64,000 bases of DNA, from the NCBI RefSeq assembly GCF_947501415.1, contig NZ_CANMVL010000004.1, positions 114,462 through 178,461 of the forward strand. Direction: 5' to 3'. Below are positions 27,067 to 36,513 of this stretch, piece by piece. The number at the start of each line of letters is the position of its first letter. Positions within the stretch are counted from its first letter, which is position 1. Under the pieces are notes generated by a model. It did not search any database and was not told the DNA's origin. It was given only the letters and a program-made list of their open reading frames with translations. Position numbers and translations under genes: made by a program. This DNA comes from an uncultured Halomonas sp. (GTDB taxonomy: Bacteria > Pseudomonadota > Gammaproteobacteria > Pseudomonadales > Halomonadaceae).

Positions 27067-27753
27067 TCAGCGCGTGGCGGTGCGTGCGTCCAGGTTGCGT
27101 GAGAGGCGTGCCACTACCGAGGGGAGCTGGAACATGCTGGTGATCATGATGGCGCCTTCGGGCGTGATTTCCGCATCGGGGAAGCGGTTGAGGTGGACGA
27201 CCAGCATGCCGGCATCGAGGGCCGCCTTGACGCCGACCACCGAATCCTCGATGGCCAGGCAGTGGTGGGGGGAGTAGCCCATCCTCTGTGCCGCATGCAG
27301 GTAGAGGCAGGGATCCGGTTTCCAGCAGTTGGCGGTGTAGGCACTGAACAGGTGGTCGCCGAACAGGGTGTCTAGGCCGGTAGCCACCAGGGAGGTGCGG
27401 ATCTTGTTCTCGGGCCCGTTGGAGACCACGCCCATGGGGAAGGTCGACAGGGCCGCCAGCGCTTCGGTGGCTCCCTCGATGGGAATGAGCTCTGTCGCCA
27501 GACGCCGGTCGAGGTTGGCTCGCATGCTGGTTTCCAGTGGCCCGAGCACCTTGGGGTCGACGCTGCCATGACGGTTCTCCAGCTCAGCGACAATGCGTCG
27601 GAAGCGGGCCCCGCGGAACTCGCCGATATAGTCGGTGGCCTGGAACGGCAGGCCCACGGCGTTCAGTGCCGTGGCCATTTCGTCGGCGAGCAGCGGCTCG
27701 CTATCGACCAGGGTGCCGTCGCAGTCGAAGAGCAGGCAGAGTGGATGTGCCAT
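27067..27753 (-). CDS. HAD-family phosphatase, YieH (6-phosphogluconate phosphatase)-like
   Basis: A 228-residue HAD subfamily IA phosphatase. Motif I is FDCDGTLVDSE, motif II VVSNGPENKI, motif III Lys in WKPDPCLYLHAA, and motif IV IEDSVVGVKAALDAG. The SNGPxNK and LFSAY...WKPDP layout matches E. coli YieH closely. The likely substrates are small phosphosugars or phosphogluconate. The ATG at 27753 is better spaced from GAGG than the preceding GTG at 27756. Single gene, divergent from the membrane protein/K+ channel pair. Confidence 0.9.
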   Translation of the reverse strand: MAHPLCLLFDCDGTLVDSEPLLADEMATALNAVGLPFQATDYIGEFRGARFRRIVAELENRHGSVDPKVLGPLETSMRANLDRRLATELIPIEGATEALAALSTFPMGVVSNGPENKIRTSLVATGLDTLFGDHLFSAYTANCWKPDPCLYLHAAQRMGYSPHHCLAIEDSVVGVKAALDAGMLVVHLNRFPDAEITPEGAIMITSMFQLPSVVARLSRNLDARTATR

Positions 27754-27847
27754 CACCGGGCCTCACGAGGAAACAGGGCGTTATAAATCCATTGTTACAG
27801 ATGTCGGGGCTCCCTGCCCAATATTAAAGCCCAGTTACGCTGATTTT

Positions 27848-27860
27848 TGAACACTGTTCA
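27848..27860. promoter_or_regulatory. Short palindrome TGAACACTGTTCA in a divergent intergenic region
   Basis: Arms TGAACA and TGTTCA are perfect around a single C. It lies 94 bp before the HAD gene start and 104 bp before the start of the small membrane protein, in an AT-rich patch. It could be an operator; no regulator is assigned. Confidence 0.4.
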
Positions 27861-27964
27861 TAAATATCCCGAAAATTGGATGTCGCGGAGTCACGGCGCT
27901 GGCATTCGCGGTCTTAGAGGCCACCCACCTATACTGACGACGCGTCTCGGTCAGGAGTGGGCCA

Positions 27965-28348
27965 ATGAATTTCGAACGTGTCGTCTTCGGTTTCTTCATC
28001 ATCCTCACCCTGAGCCTCAATGCCGCCTTCGTTGCGCATGGCCTCGAGGCGGCAGCGCATCATAATGTGTGGATTCTCACCCTTGCCATCATCGCCAACC
28101 TGGTGGCGATCGGCCTGAAGCTGGGGGATCGCTCCGAGACCGGCGCCTTGCTGTTGGCATCCGGGCTGGTAGCCGGGGCCCTGCTGATCACGGCGCGCAT
28201 CATCTGGATCGTCACGGTGCCCAGCGGCTGGGGCGTTCCGGAAGCGGGTGCGATGGCCGATATCATCTCGATCGCCAGGGGGGCGCTGGTGGCGAATATC
28301 ATCGCAACGGCGATCCTGGTCGGCGATACGCTGTTATCGCGGCGCTAG
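27965..28348 (+). CDS. Small four-helix membrane protein of unknown function
   Basis: A 127-residue, almost entirely hydrophobic protein with four predicted membrane segments: about residues 5-25, 34-52, 58-80 and 98-122. It has a short charged loop at GLKLGDRSETGA. AGGAG lies eight bases before the ATG. It ends 16 bp before the K+ channel gene and shares its strand, so the two are probably one transcript. It may be the DUF6394 family, but I am not certain. Its place suggests an accessory role to the channel. Confidence 0.8.
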   Translation: MNFERVVFGFFIILTLSLNAAFVAHGLEAAAHHNVWILTLAIIANLVAIGLKLGDRSETGALLLASGLVAGALLITARIIWIVTVPSGWGVPEAGAMADIISIARGALVANIIATAILVGDTLLSRR

Positions 28349-28364
28349 TTGGGCGAACGAGCCG

Positions 28365-30125
28365 ATGACGACCACTTCTGATCTCGATCGTGTAGGAATG
28401 ATCCTTCTGCGCTACATGCGCCGGCCGCTGTTCGTGCTGCTCTTCGTCTATTCGGTGGGGATCATCGGCATGGTCCTGATGCCGGGGCGGGTCGTCGATG
28501 GTGAAACGACCCACATGGACCTCTTCCACGCCTTCTATTTCTTTACCTACACGGCGACCACGACCGGCTTTGGCGAACTACCCAACGGTTTCAGCGATGA
28601 ACAGCGCCTGTGGACGATCTTCTGCCTCTATACCGGTGCCATCGCCTGGTTCTATGCGATTGGGTCGCTGATCAACCTGGTTCAGAACCCTCACTTCATC
28701 CAGTCAATGGATGGCTTCCGGTTCGCGCGCAAGGTCAGGCGCAACGCTGAGCCTTTCGTCATCCTGTGCGGTTTCGGTGATGCCGGCAGCCTGCTTGCCC
28801 GGGGACTGAGCGACCATCGCATGCGAGCGGTGATTCTCGATGTGGACCCGGAGCGCATCAAGGCGCTGGGGGTACGCGACTACACGGTGGCGATGCCGGG
28901 GCTCTGCGCGGACGCCAGTGCGCCCAAGCATCTACTGGCGGCAGGGGTCGAGCACCCCGCCTGTCGGGCCCTGGTGACGCTGACCAACGACGACGATACC
29001 AATCTCAAGATTGCGGTGATGTCTCGGCACCTCAATCCACGGCTGCGGGTCATCTGCCGTTCCACCTCGACGCGTCATGGTGCCACGCTACGAGCGCTGG
29101 ACAATGTCACGGTGGTCGACCCCTTCCTGATCTTCGCGCAGCTTCTCTACTGGGTGATTGCACGCTCAGAACTCCATAACCTCAATGCGTGGTTTGTCGG
29201 CGCACCCGGCGTGACGCTCGGCGCGCCGTTGCGGGTGCCCCAGGGGGAGTGGATCCTGTGTGGGTTCGGCCGAATGGGCCACCGGATCCATCGTTGTCTC
29301 CATGACCATGGTATCGGCGTCCGCGTTATCGATCCGTGCGAGAGAAGTGATGAGACCGACACAGAAGGGGACCCGGTGTTGGCTCAGGCCGACCACTCGG
29401 CGCTGGAGGCGGCCGGTATCGGAGACGCTGCCGGTATCGTTGCCGCGATGAATCGCGATGCCGACAATCTCAGTACGCTGTTGTCGGTCAATGAGCTCAA
29501 CCCCGATGTATTCCGCATCGTGCGTCAGAACAGCCATGAGAATCAGGTGGTCTTCGATGCCGCAAGGACCGATCTGGTGCTTCAGCACAGCCTGACGACG
29601 GCGCGTCGCATCCTGAAGCTGCTGATCTCGCCGCTGATCCAGGAGTTGATCGACTGGCTGGCGCAGCGGGAGCCGACCCGGACAGAGGCACTGGTGGCTC
29701 GACTGCAGGCGGCCGTCGGTGACGAACCCCCACACCTGTGGTCGGTCAGACTGAACCCGGACGAGGCGCCGGCCGTGACCCGACTTCTGAGCGAGGAGGG
29801 CGTGGTCACGCCCGGAGCCCTGTGTCGTGATGCGCGCTACTTCTCCCAGGCGCTACCGTGCGAAATGCTGGCCATTCGCCGCGAGGGGCAGTCGATCATG
29901 CTACCGGACGCCGACTTTCCCCTCGAGGCGGGGGATGAGCTGCTCTTCTGCGGGGTACAGGCGGCGGAGCTCATGCTGCAGGCGACGCTCCATAATCCCT
30001 ATACGCTTCATTATGTCCTGACGGGAGTCGATCCACCGCGGGGCTATGTGTTCAGGTGGCTTGCTGATAGGTTTGGGGGGCGTTGCCGTGGCAACACGTC
30101 GAACAGTCGGCACCCTCGAACATGA
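28365..30125 (+). CDS. Two-TM potassium channel with tandem RCK (TrkA-N) domains
   Basis: A 586-residue ion-channel protein. TM1 is at about 17-37, then a pore loop YTATTTGFGELPNGF (filter near residues 64-71) and TM2 (FCLYTGAIAWFYAIGSLINLV). Two Rossmann RCK domains follow: FVILCGFGDAGSLLARGL, and later WILCGFGRMGHRIHRCL. A TrkA-C-like domain lies near the end (residues ~470-550). The filter reads TTGFGE instead of the usual TVGYGD. Tandem RCKs imply gating by nucleotides or ions. The start at 28365 is chosen by family length and a nearby GAACGAG. Confidence 0.88.
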   Translation: MTTTSDLDRVGMILLRYMRRPLFVLLFVYSVGIIGMVLMPGRVVDGETTHMDLFHAFYFFTYTATTTGFGELPNGFSDEQRLWTIFCLYTGAIAWFYAIGSLINLVQNPHFIQSMDGFRFARKVRRNAEPFVILCGFGDAGSLLARGLSDHRMRAVILDVDPERIKALGVRDYTVAMPGLCADASAPKHLLAAGVEHPACRALVTLTNDDDTNLKIAVMSRHLNPRLRVICRSTSTRHGATLRALDNVTVVDPFLIFAQLLYWVIARSELHNLNAWFVGAPGVTLGAPLRVPQGEWILCGFGRMGHRIHRCLHDHGIGVRVIDPCERSDETDTEGDPVLAQADHSALEAAGIGDAAGIVAAMNRDADNLSTLLSVNELNPDVFRIVRQNSHENQVVFDAARTDLVLQHSLTTARRILKLLISPLIQELIDWLAQREPTRTEALVARLQAAVGDEPPHLWSVRLNPDEAPAVTRLLSEEGVVTPGALCRDARYFSQALPCEMLAIRREGQSIMLPDADFPLEAGDELLFCGVQAAELMLQATLHNPYTLHYVLTGVDPPRGYVFRWLADRFGGRCRGNTSNSRHPRT

Positions 30126-30271
30126 CGCTCCAGGCTACACAGGGGCGATATCGTTGGCCTGGAGCGCGTTTTCCAGGCCAGTGTCGACTAGCATGAAGCG
30201 AGGCCCGGAGCGGTCCTTCCCTTATCGATGGCCCCTCCGGTGAGATCCACACCCAGCAGGCGAGGTACAGC

Positions 30272-30562
30272 ATGAAGCAGGACACCCTCTGGTCGCTGGC
30301 GGGTTCCGCCGCGGCGGTGGCAGCCAGCATGATGGCCCGCAAGGCGGCGGACAAGGCCTACCAGAAAGAGGTTGGCGAAACCCCACCGGAAAACCCCGAT
30401 GAGCCCGATGTGGAGTGGCGCCAGGCCCTGCTGTGGGGCGCCGCTACCGGCGTGCTGGTGGGAGTCGCCCGGGTGGTGGGCAGGCGCGCCGGGCGCGAGG
30501 TCATGCACAGGGTACCTCGTGCCGGCAATAAGGGGGGAGTGTTGCCCCGGCTGAAGCGGTAG
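30272..30562 (+). CDS. DUF4235 family small membrane protein
   Basis: A 96-residue protein. Features: an N-terminal hydrophobic stretch with AASMMARKAADKAYQKEVGETPPENPDEPDVEWRQAL, then a second hydrophobic segment GAATGVLVGVARVVGRRAGRE. This ARK...DKAW/Y-NPxxPxVxWREAL pattern is the DUF4235 signature. GAGG lies seven bases before the ATG. Function unknown. A hairpin terminator follows; it seems to be a single-gene unit. Confidence 0.82.
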   Translation: MKQDTLWSLAGSAAAVAASMMARKAADKAYQKEVGETPPENPDEPDVEWRQALLWGAATGVLVGVARVVGRRAGREVMHRVPRAGNKGGVLPRLKR

Positions 30563-30597
30563 CACGTCTCGCAGAGCTCGGAGATAATACAAGGCAG

Positions 30598-30628
30598 CGG
30601 CCCCCCCGAACCAACGGTGGGGCCGTTT
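30598..30628 (+). terminator. Terminator after the DUF4235 gene
   Basis: CGGCCCC pairs with GGGGCCG across an 11-14 base loop, followed by TTTAC. It starts 36 bases after the stop. Confidence 0.55.
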
Positions 30629-30687
30629 ACGCTATTGGTCATGGGGCATGTGGCTACCGCCGCCCCGACACGAGGAGAGGGTCTGTA

Positions 30688-31905
30688 ATGAGCGAAGTGG
30701 AACGGCACTGCGACAAGGGGCTCGTCGAGACCAGCTCGGCGCTGCTTACAGGTGTCAGCCTACCGGCGGCGGTGATTCATGAGGCGCCCCTGGCCCATAA
30801 CCTGATCTGGATGCAGCGCTTCGCCGAGGCTCATGGTGCCCGACTGGCACCCCACGGCAAGACCACCATGAGCCCGACGCTGTTCCGGCGCCAGCTCGAG
30901 ACCGGCGCCTGGGGCATTACCCTGGCTACGGCGCCCCAGTGTCGAGCCGCCTTCGCCCACGGGGTGAGGCGACTGCTGATGGCCAACCAGCTGGTGGGGG
31001 AAGCCAATATGGCCATGGTGGCGGGGCTGATTCAGGCCGGGGCGGAGTTCTACTGCGTGGTGGACAGCAGCGACAACGTGGGTCAGCTGGGGCGCTTCTT
31101 CGCCGACCGGGACCTGCACCTCAATGTGCTGATCGAGCTCGGTGTTCCTGGTGGGCGCTGTGGCTGCCGCAACACCGCCGAGGTCGAGGCGCTGGTAGGG
31201 GCGATCGCCGAGCAGCCCTCCCTGCGCCTTGTCGGTATAGAGGGCTATGAGGGGCTGATCGCCGGCGGCGACGAGGTCGCGGCGGTGCGTGCCTATGGGG
31301 AGCGGCTGGTCGAGACCGTCAAGGTACTGCACGGCAGCGGCGTGCTGGCGAGCGAGGCGCCCATCGTTACCGCAGCGGGCTCCCGGTGGTTCGATCTGAT
31401 TGCCCAGGCCTTCGACGAGGCGGAGTTGCGCGAACACTACACCCCGGTGCTGCGGCCGGGGTGCTATGTGGTGCATGACCACAGGCTCTATGCCGATGCC
31501 ATGGCCGAGGTGAAGGCACGCGATCCGCACCTCCAGGGCGAGCTGCAGCCGGCGCTGGAGGTGTTCGCCCATGTGCAGTCACTGCCCGAGCCGGGACTGG
31601 CCATCGTGGGCCTGGGCAAGCGCGATATCGGTCACGAGCCGGACATGCCGCTGCCGTTGCGGCACTATCCGCGCGACACGCTCGCCACGGGAAACGGGGC
31701 GGTGACTGCGCCCGGTAGCTGGCGCGCCACGCATATCATGGATCAGCATCTCTTCCTGACGATTCCCGAGGATGCCGAGCTCGCGGTCGGTGATGTGATC
31801 GCCTTCGGCACCTCCCACCCCTGTCTGACCTTCGACAAGTGGCGTCATCTGCTGCTGGTGGACGAGACGTTGACGGTCACGGAGTCCGTGGAGACCTGCT
31901 TCTAG
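30688..31905 (+). CDS. D-threonine aldolase / D-serine dehydratase-like PLP enzyme (fold type III)
   Basis: A 405-residue alanine-racemase-fold enzyme. The PLP lysine is K58 in RLAPHGKTTMSP, followed by GAWGITLATAPQ. The C-terminal metal site of this family appears as TSHPCLTFDKW (His and Cys ligands). GGAGAGG precedes the start at 30688. Family members cleave or deaminate D-threonine, D-serine or D-3-hydroxyaspartate. The substrate cannot be told from the sequence. Its stop shares the CTAG tetranucleotide with the stop of the convergent dehydrogenase. Confidence 0.88.
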   Translation: MSEVERHCDKGLVETSSALLTGVSLPAAVIHEAPLAHNLIWMQRFAEAHGARLAPHGKTTMSPTLFRRQLETGAWGITLATAPQCRAAFAHGVRRLLMANQLVGEANMAMVAGLIQAGAEFYCVVDSSDNVGQLGRFFADRDLHLNVLIELGVPGGRCGCRNTAEVEALVGAIAEQPSLRLVGIEGYEGLIAGGDEVAAVRAYGERLVETVKVLHGSGVLASEAPIVTAAGSRWFDLIAQAFDEAELREHYTPVLRPGCYVVHDHRLYADAMAEVKARDPHLQGELQPALEVFAHVQSLPEPGLAIVGLGKRDIGHEPDMPLPLRHYPRDTLATGNGAVTAPGSWRATHIMDQHLFLTIPEDAELAVGDVIAFGTSHPCLTFDKWRHLLLVDETLTVTESVETCF

Positions 31906-32888
31906 GCGGTTCGGGGCCTCCAGGCCTCCTCGTTGACCAGGCTGATGGGACGCTGCCCCTGTAGGGCCCGGCTGATGTTGTCCACGGCACGCTGTGCCAT
32001 GGCATCCCGGGTCTCGCGAGTCGCGGAGCCGATATGCGGCAGGGCGACCACGTTGGGCATATGGGGCAGGGGGGACTCGGGAGAGAGCGGCTCCTGCTCG
32101 AAGACATCGAGCCCGGCGGCACGCACCTGGCCCTTCTCCAGCGCCGCGATCAGGTCTGCCTCCCGCACCACTCGGCCGCGGGCAATATTGACGAAGATCG
32201 CCGAGGGCTTCATCAGGCTGAATTCACGAGCGCCGATCAGGTGTTCGGTCTCGGCGGTCAAGGGGACGGTCACACAGATGATATCCGCCTCTTCGAGTAG
32301 CGCGTCCATCTCACGACGCTCGGCCCCCAGCTCCTGCTCCAGGGCCGGCTTGGGAGAGGCGTTGGAATAGAGCACGCGCATGCCGAACCCCAGGGCACCG
32401 CGGCGCGCGACGGCGGCGCCGATGCGGCCGAAACCGATCATGCCCAGCGTCTTGCCGTACACATCGCTACCGAACTGTGCCTCGCCGATGCTGGCCTGCC
32501 AGTCGCCGCGCCTGACGAAGTCGGCCAGCTCGACGACGCGGCGAGATGCCGCGAGTATCAGCGCGAAGCCGGTATCTGCCGTGGTCTCGGTGAGCACATC
32601 GGGCGTGTTGCAGAGCAGGATGCCGCGCCGTGTCAGCTCCTCCACCGGGATGCCGTCGTAGCCCACGGAGATGGTGGCGATCGCCTCCAGGTTTGGTGCG
32701 GCATCGAGCCACTCGGGGGTGATGGCGAGTCCGCTGCCGATCAGACCGTGGGCCCTGGGCAGGGCGTCAAGGAAGTCGGGGTCCTCGGCAGGGGTGGCGC
32801 CCAGACAGACCTGAACCTCGAAGCGTTCGGCGAGCTGCGCCAGCTGGGTGTCTGTCAGGCGACCATGGATCAGGATATGTTTCTTCAT
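31902..32888 (-). CDS. D-isomer-specific 2-hydroxyacid dehydrogenase (glyoxylate/hydroxypyruvate reductase B-like)
   Basis: A 328-residue NAD(P)H oxidoreductase. Cofactor-binding IGFGRIGAAVARR and the catalytic Arg in VNIARGRVV, Glu in DVFEQEPLSPESPL and His in LPHIGSATRETR are in order. SVGYDGIPVEEL is typical of GhrB/2-ketogluconate reductase members. I chose ATG 32888; the ATG at 32903 lacks a site. It reduces glyoxylate, hydroxypyruvate or 2-ketogluconate. Convergent with the PLP-enzyme gene, with a 4-bp overlap. Confidence 0.92.
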   Translation of the reverse strand: MKKHILIHGRLTDTQLAQLAERFEVQVCLGATPAEDPDFLDALPRAHGLIGSGLAITPEWLDAAPNLEAIATISVGYDGIPVEELTRRGILLCNTPDVLTETTADTGFALILAASRRVVELADFVRRGDWQASIGEAQFGSDVYGKTLGMIGFGRIGAAVARRGALGFGMRVLYSNASPKPALEQELGAERREMDALLEEADIICVTVPLTAETEHLIGAREFSLMKPSAIFVNIARGRVVREADLIAALEKGQVRAAGLDVFEQEPLSPESPLPHMPNVVALPHIGSATRETRDAMAQRAVDNISRALQGQRPISLVNEEAWRPRTA

Positions 32889-33026
32889 GCTGCACCGTTC
32901 CATTAATCAATCATCGATGAATATCGAAGCGGGACCATTATCTGGTATCTGAAGGTATAACACCTCGCGTTCTGCCCGTGCCCTTGCGAGTCACACCGGG
33001 CAGTGGAGCATCAACCAGGGGCAGAT

Positions 33027-33055
33027 ACAAAACGGGCGGCCCTGAGGCCGCCCGT
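33027..33055 (-). terminator. Terminator of the epd-pgk-fba cluster
   Basis: On the minus strand: AACGGGCGGCC, a short TCAG loop, GGCCGCCCGTT, then TTG. It begins about 25 bases after the fba stop. Confidence 0.85.
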
Positions 33056-33080
33056 TGATCATGCAAGGTGCGAGGTATGC

Positions 33081-34145
33081 TTAGCGCACCTTGGGGTCCA
33101 GCTCGCCGCTCGCGTAGCGCTCGAACATCGCTTCCAGGTTGATCGGCTTGATCTTGGATGCGTTGCCGGCGGTGCCGAAGGCCTCGTAGCGATCGATACA
33201 GAGATCGCGCATGGCGGTGACGGTCTCCTTGAGGAACTTGCGTGGGTCGAATTCGCTGGGGTTCTCGGCCAGGAAGCGACGCACCGCGCCTGTGGAGGCC
33301 AGGCGCAGGTCGGTATCGATATTGACCTTGCGTACCCCATGCTTGATGCCCTCGATGATCTCCTCGACTGGTACGCCGTAGGTCTCGGGAATCTCACCGC
33401 CGTGGGCGTTGATGACCTCGAGCCACTCCTGGGGTACCGAGGAGGAGCCATGCATCACCAGATGGGTATCGGGGATGCGGGCGTGGATCTCCTTGATGCG
33501 CTGGATGGAGAGGGTGTCGCCGGTGGGCGGCCGAGTGAACTTGTAGGCGCCGTGGCTGGTGCCGATGGCGATGGCCAGGGCGTCGACACCGGTGGCCTTG
33601 ACGAAGTCGGCGGCCTCTTCCGGGTCGGTGAGCAGCTGCTCCATGTCCAGCTTGCCCTCGGCGCCGATGCCATCTTCCTCACCGGCCATGCCGGTTTCCA
33701 GGCTGCCCAGGCAGCCCAGCTCGCCCTCCACGGAGACCCCACAGGCGTGAGCCATCTCCACGGTGCGGCGGGTCACGTCGACGTTGTATTCGTAGCTGGC
33801 CGGGGTCTTGCCATCCTCGCCCAGGGAGCCGTCCATCATCACCGAGGAGAAGCCCAGCTGGATGGAGCGCTGACATACCGCCGGGCTGGTGCCGTGGTCC
33901 TGGTGCATCACCACCGGGATGTGCGGAAACTCTTCCACTGCGGCCAGGATCAGGTGGCGCAGGAAGGGGGCACCGGCGTACTTGCGGGCACCGGCAGAGG
34001 CCTGGACGATCACCGGGGAGTCGGTGCGGTCGGCGGCTTCCATGATGGCGCGCATCTGCTCGAGGTTGTTGACGTTGAAGGCCGGCACGCCGTAGCCATG
34101 TTCGGCGGCGTGGTCCAGCAGCTGGCGCATGCTGATCAGTGCCAT
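33081..34145 (-). CDS. fba: Fructose-bisphosphate aldolase, class II (Calvin type)
   Basis: A 354-residue zinc aldolase. The start at 34145 ([19 protein letters not shown]) has AGGTGAG upstream. Zn-site motifs: [29 protein letters not shown] (catalytic Glu region), GTSHGAYKF and [24 protein letters not shown] near the C-terminus binds phosphate. It splits fructose-1,6-bisphosphate to DHAP and G3P. It follows pgk by 82 bp and is the last gene of the cluster, ahead of a terminator. Confidence 0.97.
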   Translation of the reverse strand: MALISMRQLLDHAAEHGYGVPAFNVNNLEQMRAIMEAADRTDSPVIVQASAGARKYAGAPFLRHLILAAVEEFPHIPVVMHQDHGTSPAVCQRSIQLGFSSVMMDGSLGEDGKTPASYEYNVDVTRRTVEMAHACGVSVEGELGCLGSLETGMAGEEDGIGAEGKLDMEQLLTDPEEAADFVKATGVDALAIAIGTSHGAYKFTRPPTGDTLSIQRIKEIHARIPDTHLVMHGSSSVPQEWLEVINAHGGEIPETYGVPVEEIIEGIKHGVRKVNIDTDLRLASTGAVRRFLAENPSEFDPRKFLKETVTAMRDLCIDRYEAFGTAGNASKIKPINLEAMFERYASGELDPKVR

Positions 34146-34227
34146 ATTCTCACCTGTCGTTCGTGGTGGCGGCGGCGCCCGGAGGCAGCCGCCGCGTGTA
34201 GAGTCGTGTCGGGATTCGTCTAGTCTA

Positions 34228-35397
34228 TCAGGCCTGGGCCGCGGCGGCTTCCAGGGCGGCGACCGCCGGCAGGGTCTTGCCCTCGACATACTCGAGGAAG
34301 GCGCCGCCACCGGTGGAAATATAAGAGACCGCATCGGCGATACCATACTTGTCGATGGCCGCCAGGGTATCGCCGCCGCCGGCGATGGAGAAGGCCGGGC
34401 TGTCGGCGATGGCCCGGGAGATCACTTCGGTGCCCTTGCCGAACTGGTCGATCTCGAAGACGCCGACCGGGCCGTTCCACAGAATGGTGCCGGCATCCTT
34501 GAGCATGGCCCCCAGGCGAGCGGCGCTCTCCGGACCGATATCGAGGATCATCTCGTCATCGGCGACCCGGTCCACCGGCTTGACGATGGCCTCGGCGGCG
34601 TCGGAGAACTCGGTGGCCACCACCACATCGCTGGGCAGCGGGATCTCCACCTTGTCCATCAGTGCCCTGGCCTGGTCGATCAGGTCGGCCTCGTGCAGCG
34701 ACTTGCCCACGTTATGGCCGGCCGCGGCGATAAAGGTGTTGGCGATGCCGCCGCCGACGATCAGCTGGTCGCACTTCTCGGAGAGCGCCGTCAGCACCTC
34801 CAGCTTGGTGGAGACCTTGGAGCCGCCGACGATGGCGGCCATGGGGCGGGCCGGAGTGGCCAGCGCCTTCTCCAGGGCATCCAGCTCGGCGGCCAGCAGC
34901 GGGCCGGCACAGGCCACGGAGGCGAAGCGGGCCACGCCGTGGGTGGAGGCCTGGGCGCGGTGGGCGGTGCCGAAGGCATCCATCACGTAGATATCGCAGA
35001 GGGCGGCGTACTGCTTGGCGAGCGCCTCGTCGTCCTTCTTCTCACCCTGGTTGAAGCGCACGTTCTCGAGCAGCACCACCTCGCCGTCGGTCACCTCGAC
35101 CCCGCCGTCCAGGTACTCCTTGACCAGCCGTACCGGGCGGCCCAGCAGCTCGCCCAGATGGTCTGCCACCGGCGCCAGCGAGAACTCATCGGCGGGCTCG
35201 CCTTCGGTGGGGCGGCCCAGGTGGCTCATCAGCAGCACCCGGGCGCCGCCATCCAGGGCGGCCTGGATGGAGGGCAGGGCGGCACGCAGGCGCGCATCGC
35301 TGGTCACCTTGCCGTTCTTGACGGGCACGTTGAGGTCCTCGCGGATCAGCACACGCTTTCCGCTGAGGTCGAGGTCGGTCATCTTGCGCACGTTCAT
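34228..35397 (-). CDS. pgk: Phosphoglycerate kinase
   Basis: A 389-residue kinase of glycolysis/gluconeogenesis. N-terminal [16 protein letters not shown], the SHLGRPTEG substrate loop, [14 protein letters not shown] and the ATP-site [13 protein letters not shown] are all present. The start at 35397 ([11 protein letters not shown]) matches E. coli Pgk and has AGGA about ten bases upstream. The frame is open further upstream through epd, but that is only a shadow. It is 38 bp downstream of epd. Confidence 0.98.
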   Translation of the reverse strand: MNVRKMTDLDLSGKRVLIREDLNVPVKNGKVTSDARLRAALPSIQAALDGGARVLLMSHLGRPTEGEPADEFSLAPVADHLGELLGRPVRLVKEYLDGGVEVTDGEVVLLENVRFNQGEKKDDEALAKQYAALCDIYVMDAFGTAHRAQASTHGVARFASVACAGPLLAAELDALEKALATPARPMAAIVGGSKVSTKLEVLTALSEKCDQLIVGGGIANTFIAAAGHNVGKSLHEADLIDQARALMDKVEIPLPSDVVVATEFSDAAEAIVKPVDRVADDEMILDIGPESAARLGAMLKDAGTILWNGPVGVFEIDQFGKGTEVISRAIADSPAFSIAGGGDTLAAIDKYGIADAVSYISTGGGAFLEYVEGKTLPAVAALEAAAAQA

Positions 35398-35435
35398 CGG
35401 GGGGTGTTCCTCATCTTGGGGAAACCGTAAGGGGA

Positions 35436-36461
35436 TCAGGGAGCGTCGAGGGGCATGGCGGCCAGGCGCCGCGTGACATCGAGCATGCGGTTGGCGAACC
35501 CCCACTCGTTGTCGAACCAGCACAGCAGCTTGATCAGGCGGCCGCCGGCCACCCGGGTCTGGGTGGCGTCCACGATACCGGAGCGTGGGTCGTGGTTGAA
35601 GTCGACCGAGGCCATGGGCTCCTCGGTGTAGCCCAGCAGGCCGGCCAGGCGTCCGCGGCTGGCCTCGGCGAGCAGATCGTTCACCTCGCTGGCGCTGGTG
35701 TCCTGGCGCACCGTAATGGCCAGGTCCATGGCCGAGACATTGATGGTCGGCACCCGCATATGCAGGCACTCGAAGCGACCGGCCAGGTGAGGCATCAGGC
35801 GGTTGATGCCGCGAGCCAGGCCGGTGTCCACCGGAACGATGGAGTGCATCGCCGAGCGGGTCAGGCGCAGGTCGGTCTGGTGATAGGCGTCGATCACCGG
35901 CTGGTCGTTCATCGCCGAGTGAATGGTGGTGGTGACGCCGTGTTCGATGCCGAGTGCCTCGTCGAGCACGGTGAGCACCGGCACCAGGCAGTTGGTGGTG
36001 CAGGAGGCCGCCGAGACGATACGCCGGGCGGGAACCAGTTCGTGGTCGTTGATGCCGCTGACGATGGTGGCGTCGACGTCGGCCTCCGCCGGCTGGGAGA
36101 ACAGCAGCCGGCCGGCACCGGCGTTCAGGTGGCACTCGGCCGTGGCGCGATCCTTGAAGCTGCCGGAACACTCCAGCACCAGATCGATATTGAGCTCCTG
36201 CCAGGGCAGGCGGCGGGGATCGGGCTCGGAGAGCACGCGGATCCCACGGCCGTCGATCACCAGATGGTCGCCATCGACCTCGACCCGCGCCGGGAAGCGG
36301 CCATGGGTGGTGTCGTAGCGGGTCAGGTAGGCGATGGTGTCGAGCCCCGACAGCTCGTTGATGGCCACCACCTCGAGCTGTGGCTCGGCACGCTCGACAA
36401 GAGCGCGCAGCACGCACTGGCCGATGCGGCCGTAACCGTTGATGGCGATGCGATAGGCCAT
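35436..36461 (-). CDS. epd: Erythrose-4-phosphate dehydrogenase (GAPDH family)
   Basis: A 341-residue NAD-dependent dehydrogenase. NAD-binding [15 protein letters not shown] is at the N-terminus and catalytic Cys154 in [26 protein letters not shown] and [13 protein letters not shown] distinguish Epd from GapA. It converts erythrose-4-phosphate to 4-phosphoerythronate, the first step of pyridoxal phosphate synthesis. The epd-pgk-fba order is conserved in gammaproteobacteria, which supports Epd over GAPDH. It lies downstream of lrgB by 52 bp. Confidence 0.92.
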   Translation of the reverse strand: MAYRIAINGYGRIGQCVLRALVERAEPQLEVVAINELSGLDTIAYLTRYDTTHGRFPARVEVDGDHLVIDGRGIRVLSEPDPRRLPWQELNIDLVLECSGSFKDRATAECHLNAGAGRLLFSQPAEADVDATIVSGINDHELVPARRIVSAASCTTNCLVPVLTVLDEALGIEHGVTTTIHSAMNDQPVIDAYHQTDLRLTRSAMHSIVPVDTGLARGINRLMPHLAGRFECLHMRVPTINVSAMDLAITVRQDTSASEVNDLLAEASRGRLAGLLGYTEEPMASVDFNHDPRSGIVDATQTRVAGGRLIKLLCWFDNEWGFANRMLDVTRRLAAMPLDAP

Positions 36462-36513
36462 GGCGTCGAGCGTCTCTCCAGCGGTTAGTGAAGATCGGCG
36501 ATTCTAGCGTATT

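Noticed and set aside
30052..30354. A 100-codon minus-strand frame opposite the DUF4235 gene
   Set aside because: No start site or recognisable domain; antisense to a gene with a good ribosome site and a known family signature.
35398..36417. Upstream extension of the pgk reading frame
   Set aside because: The frame stays open through epd, but conserved Pgk sequence starts at 35397, and the extension reads as Arg/His-rich shadow.
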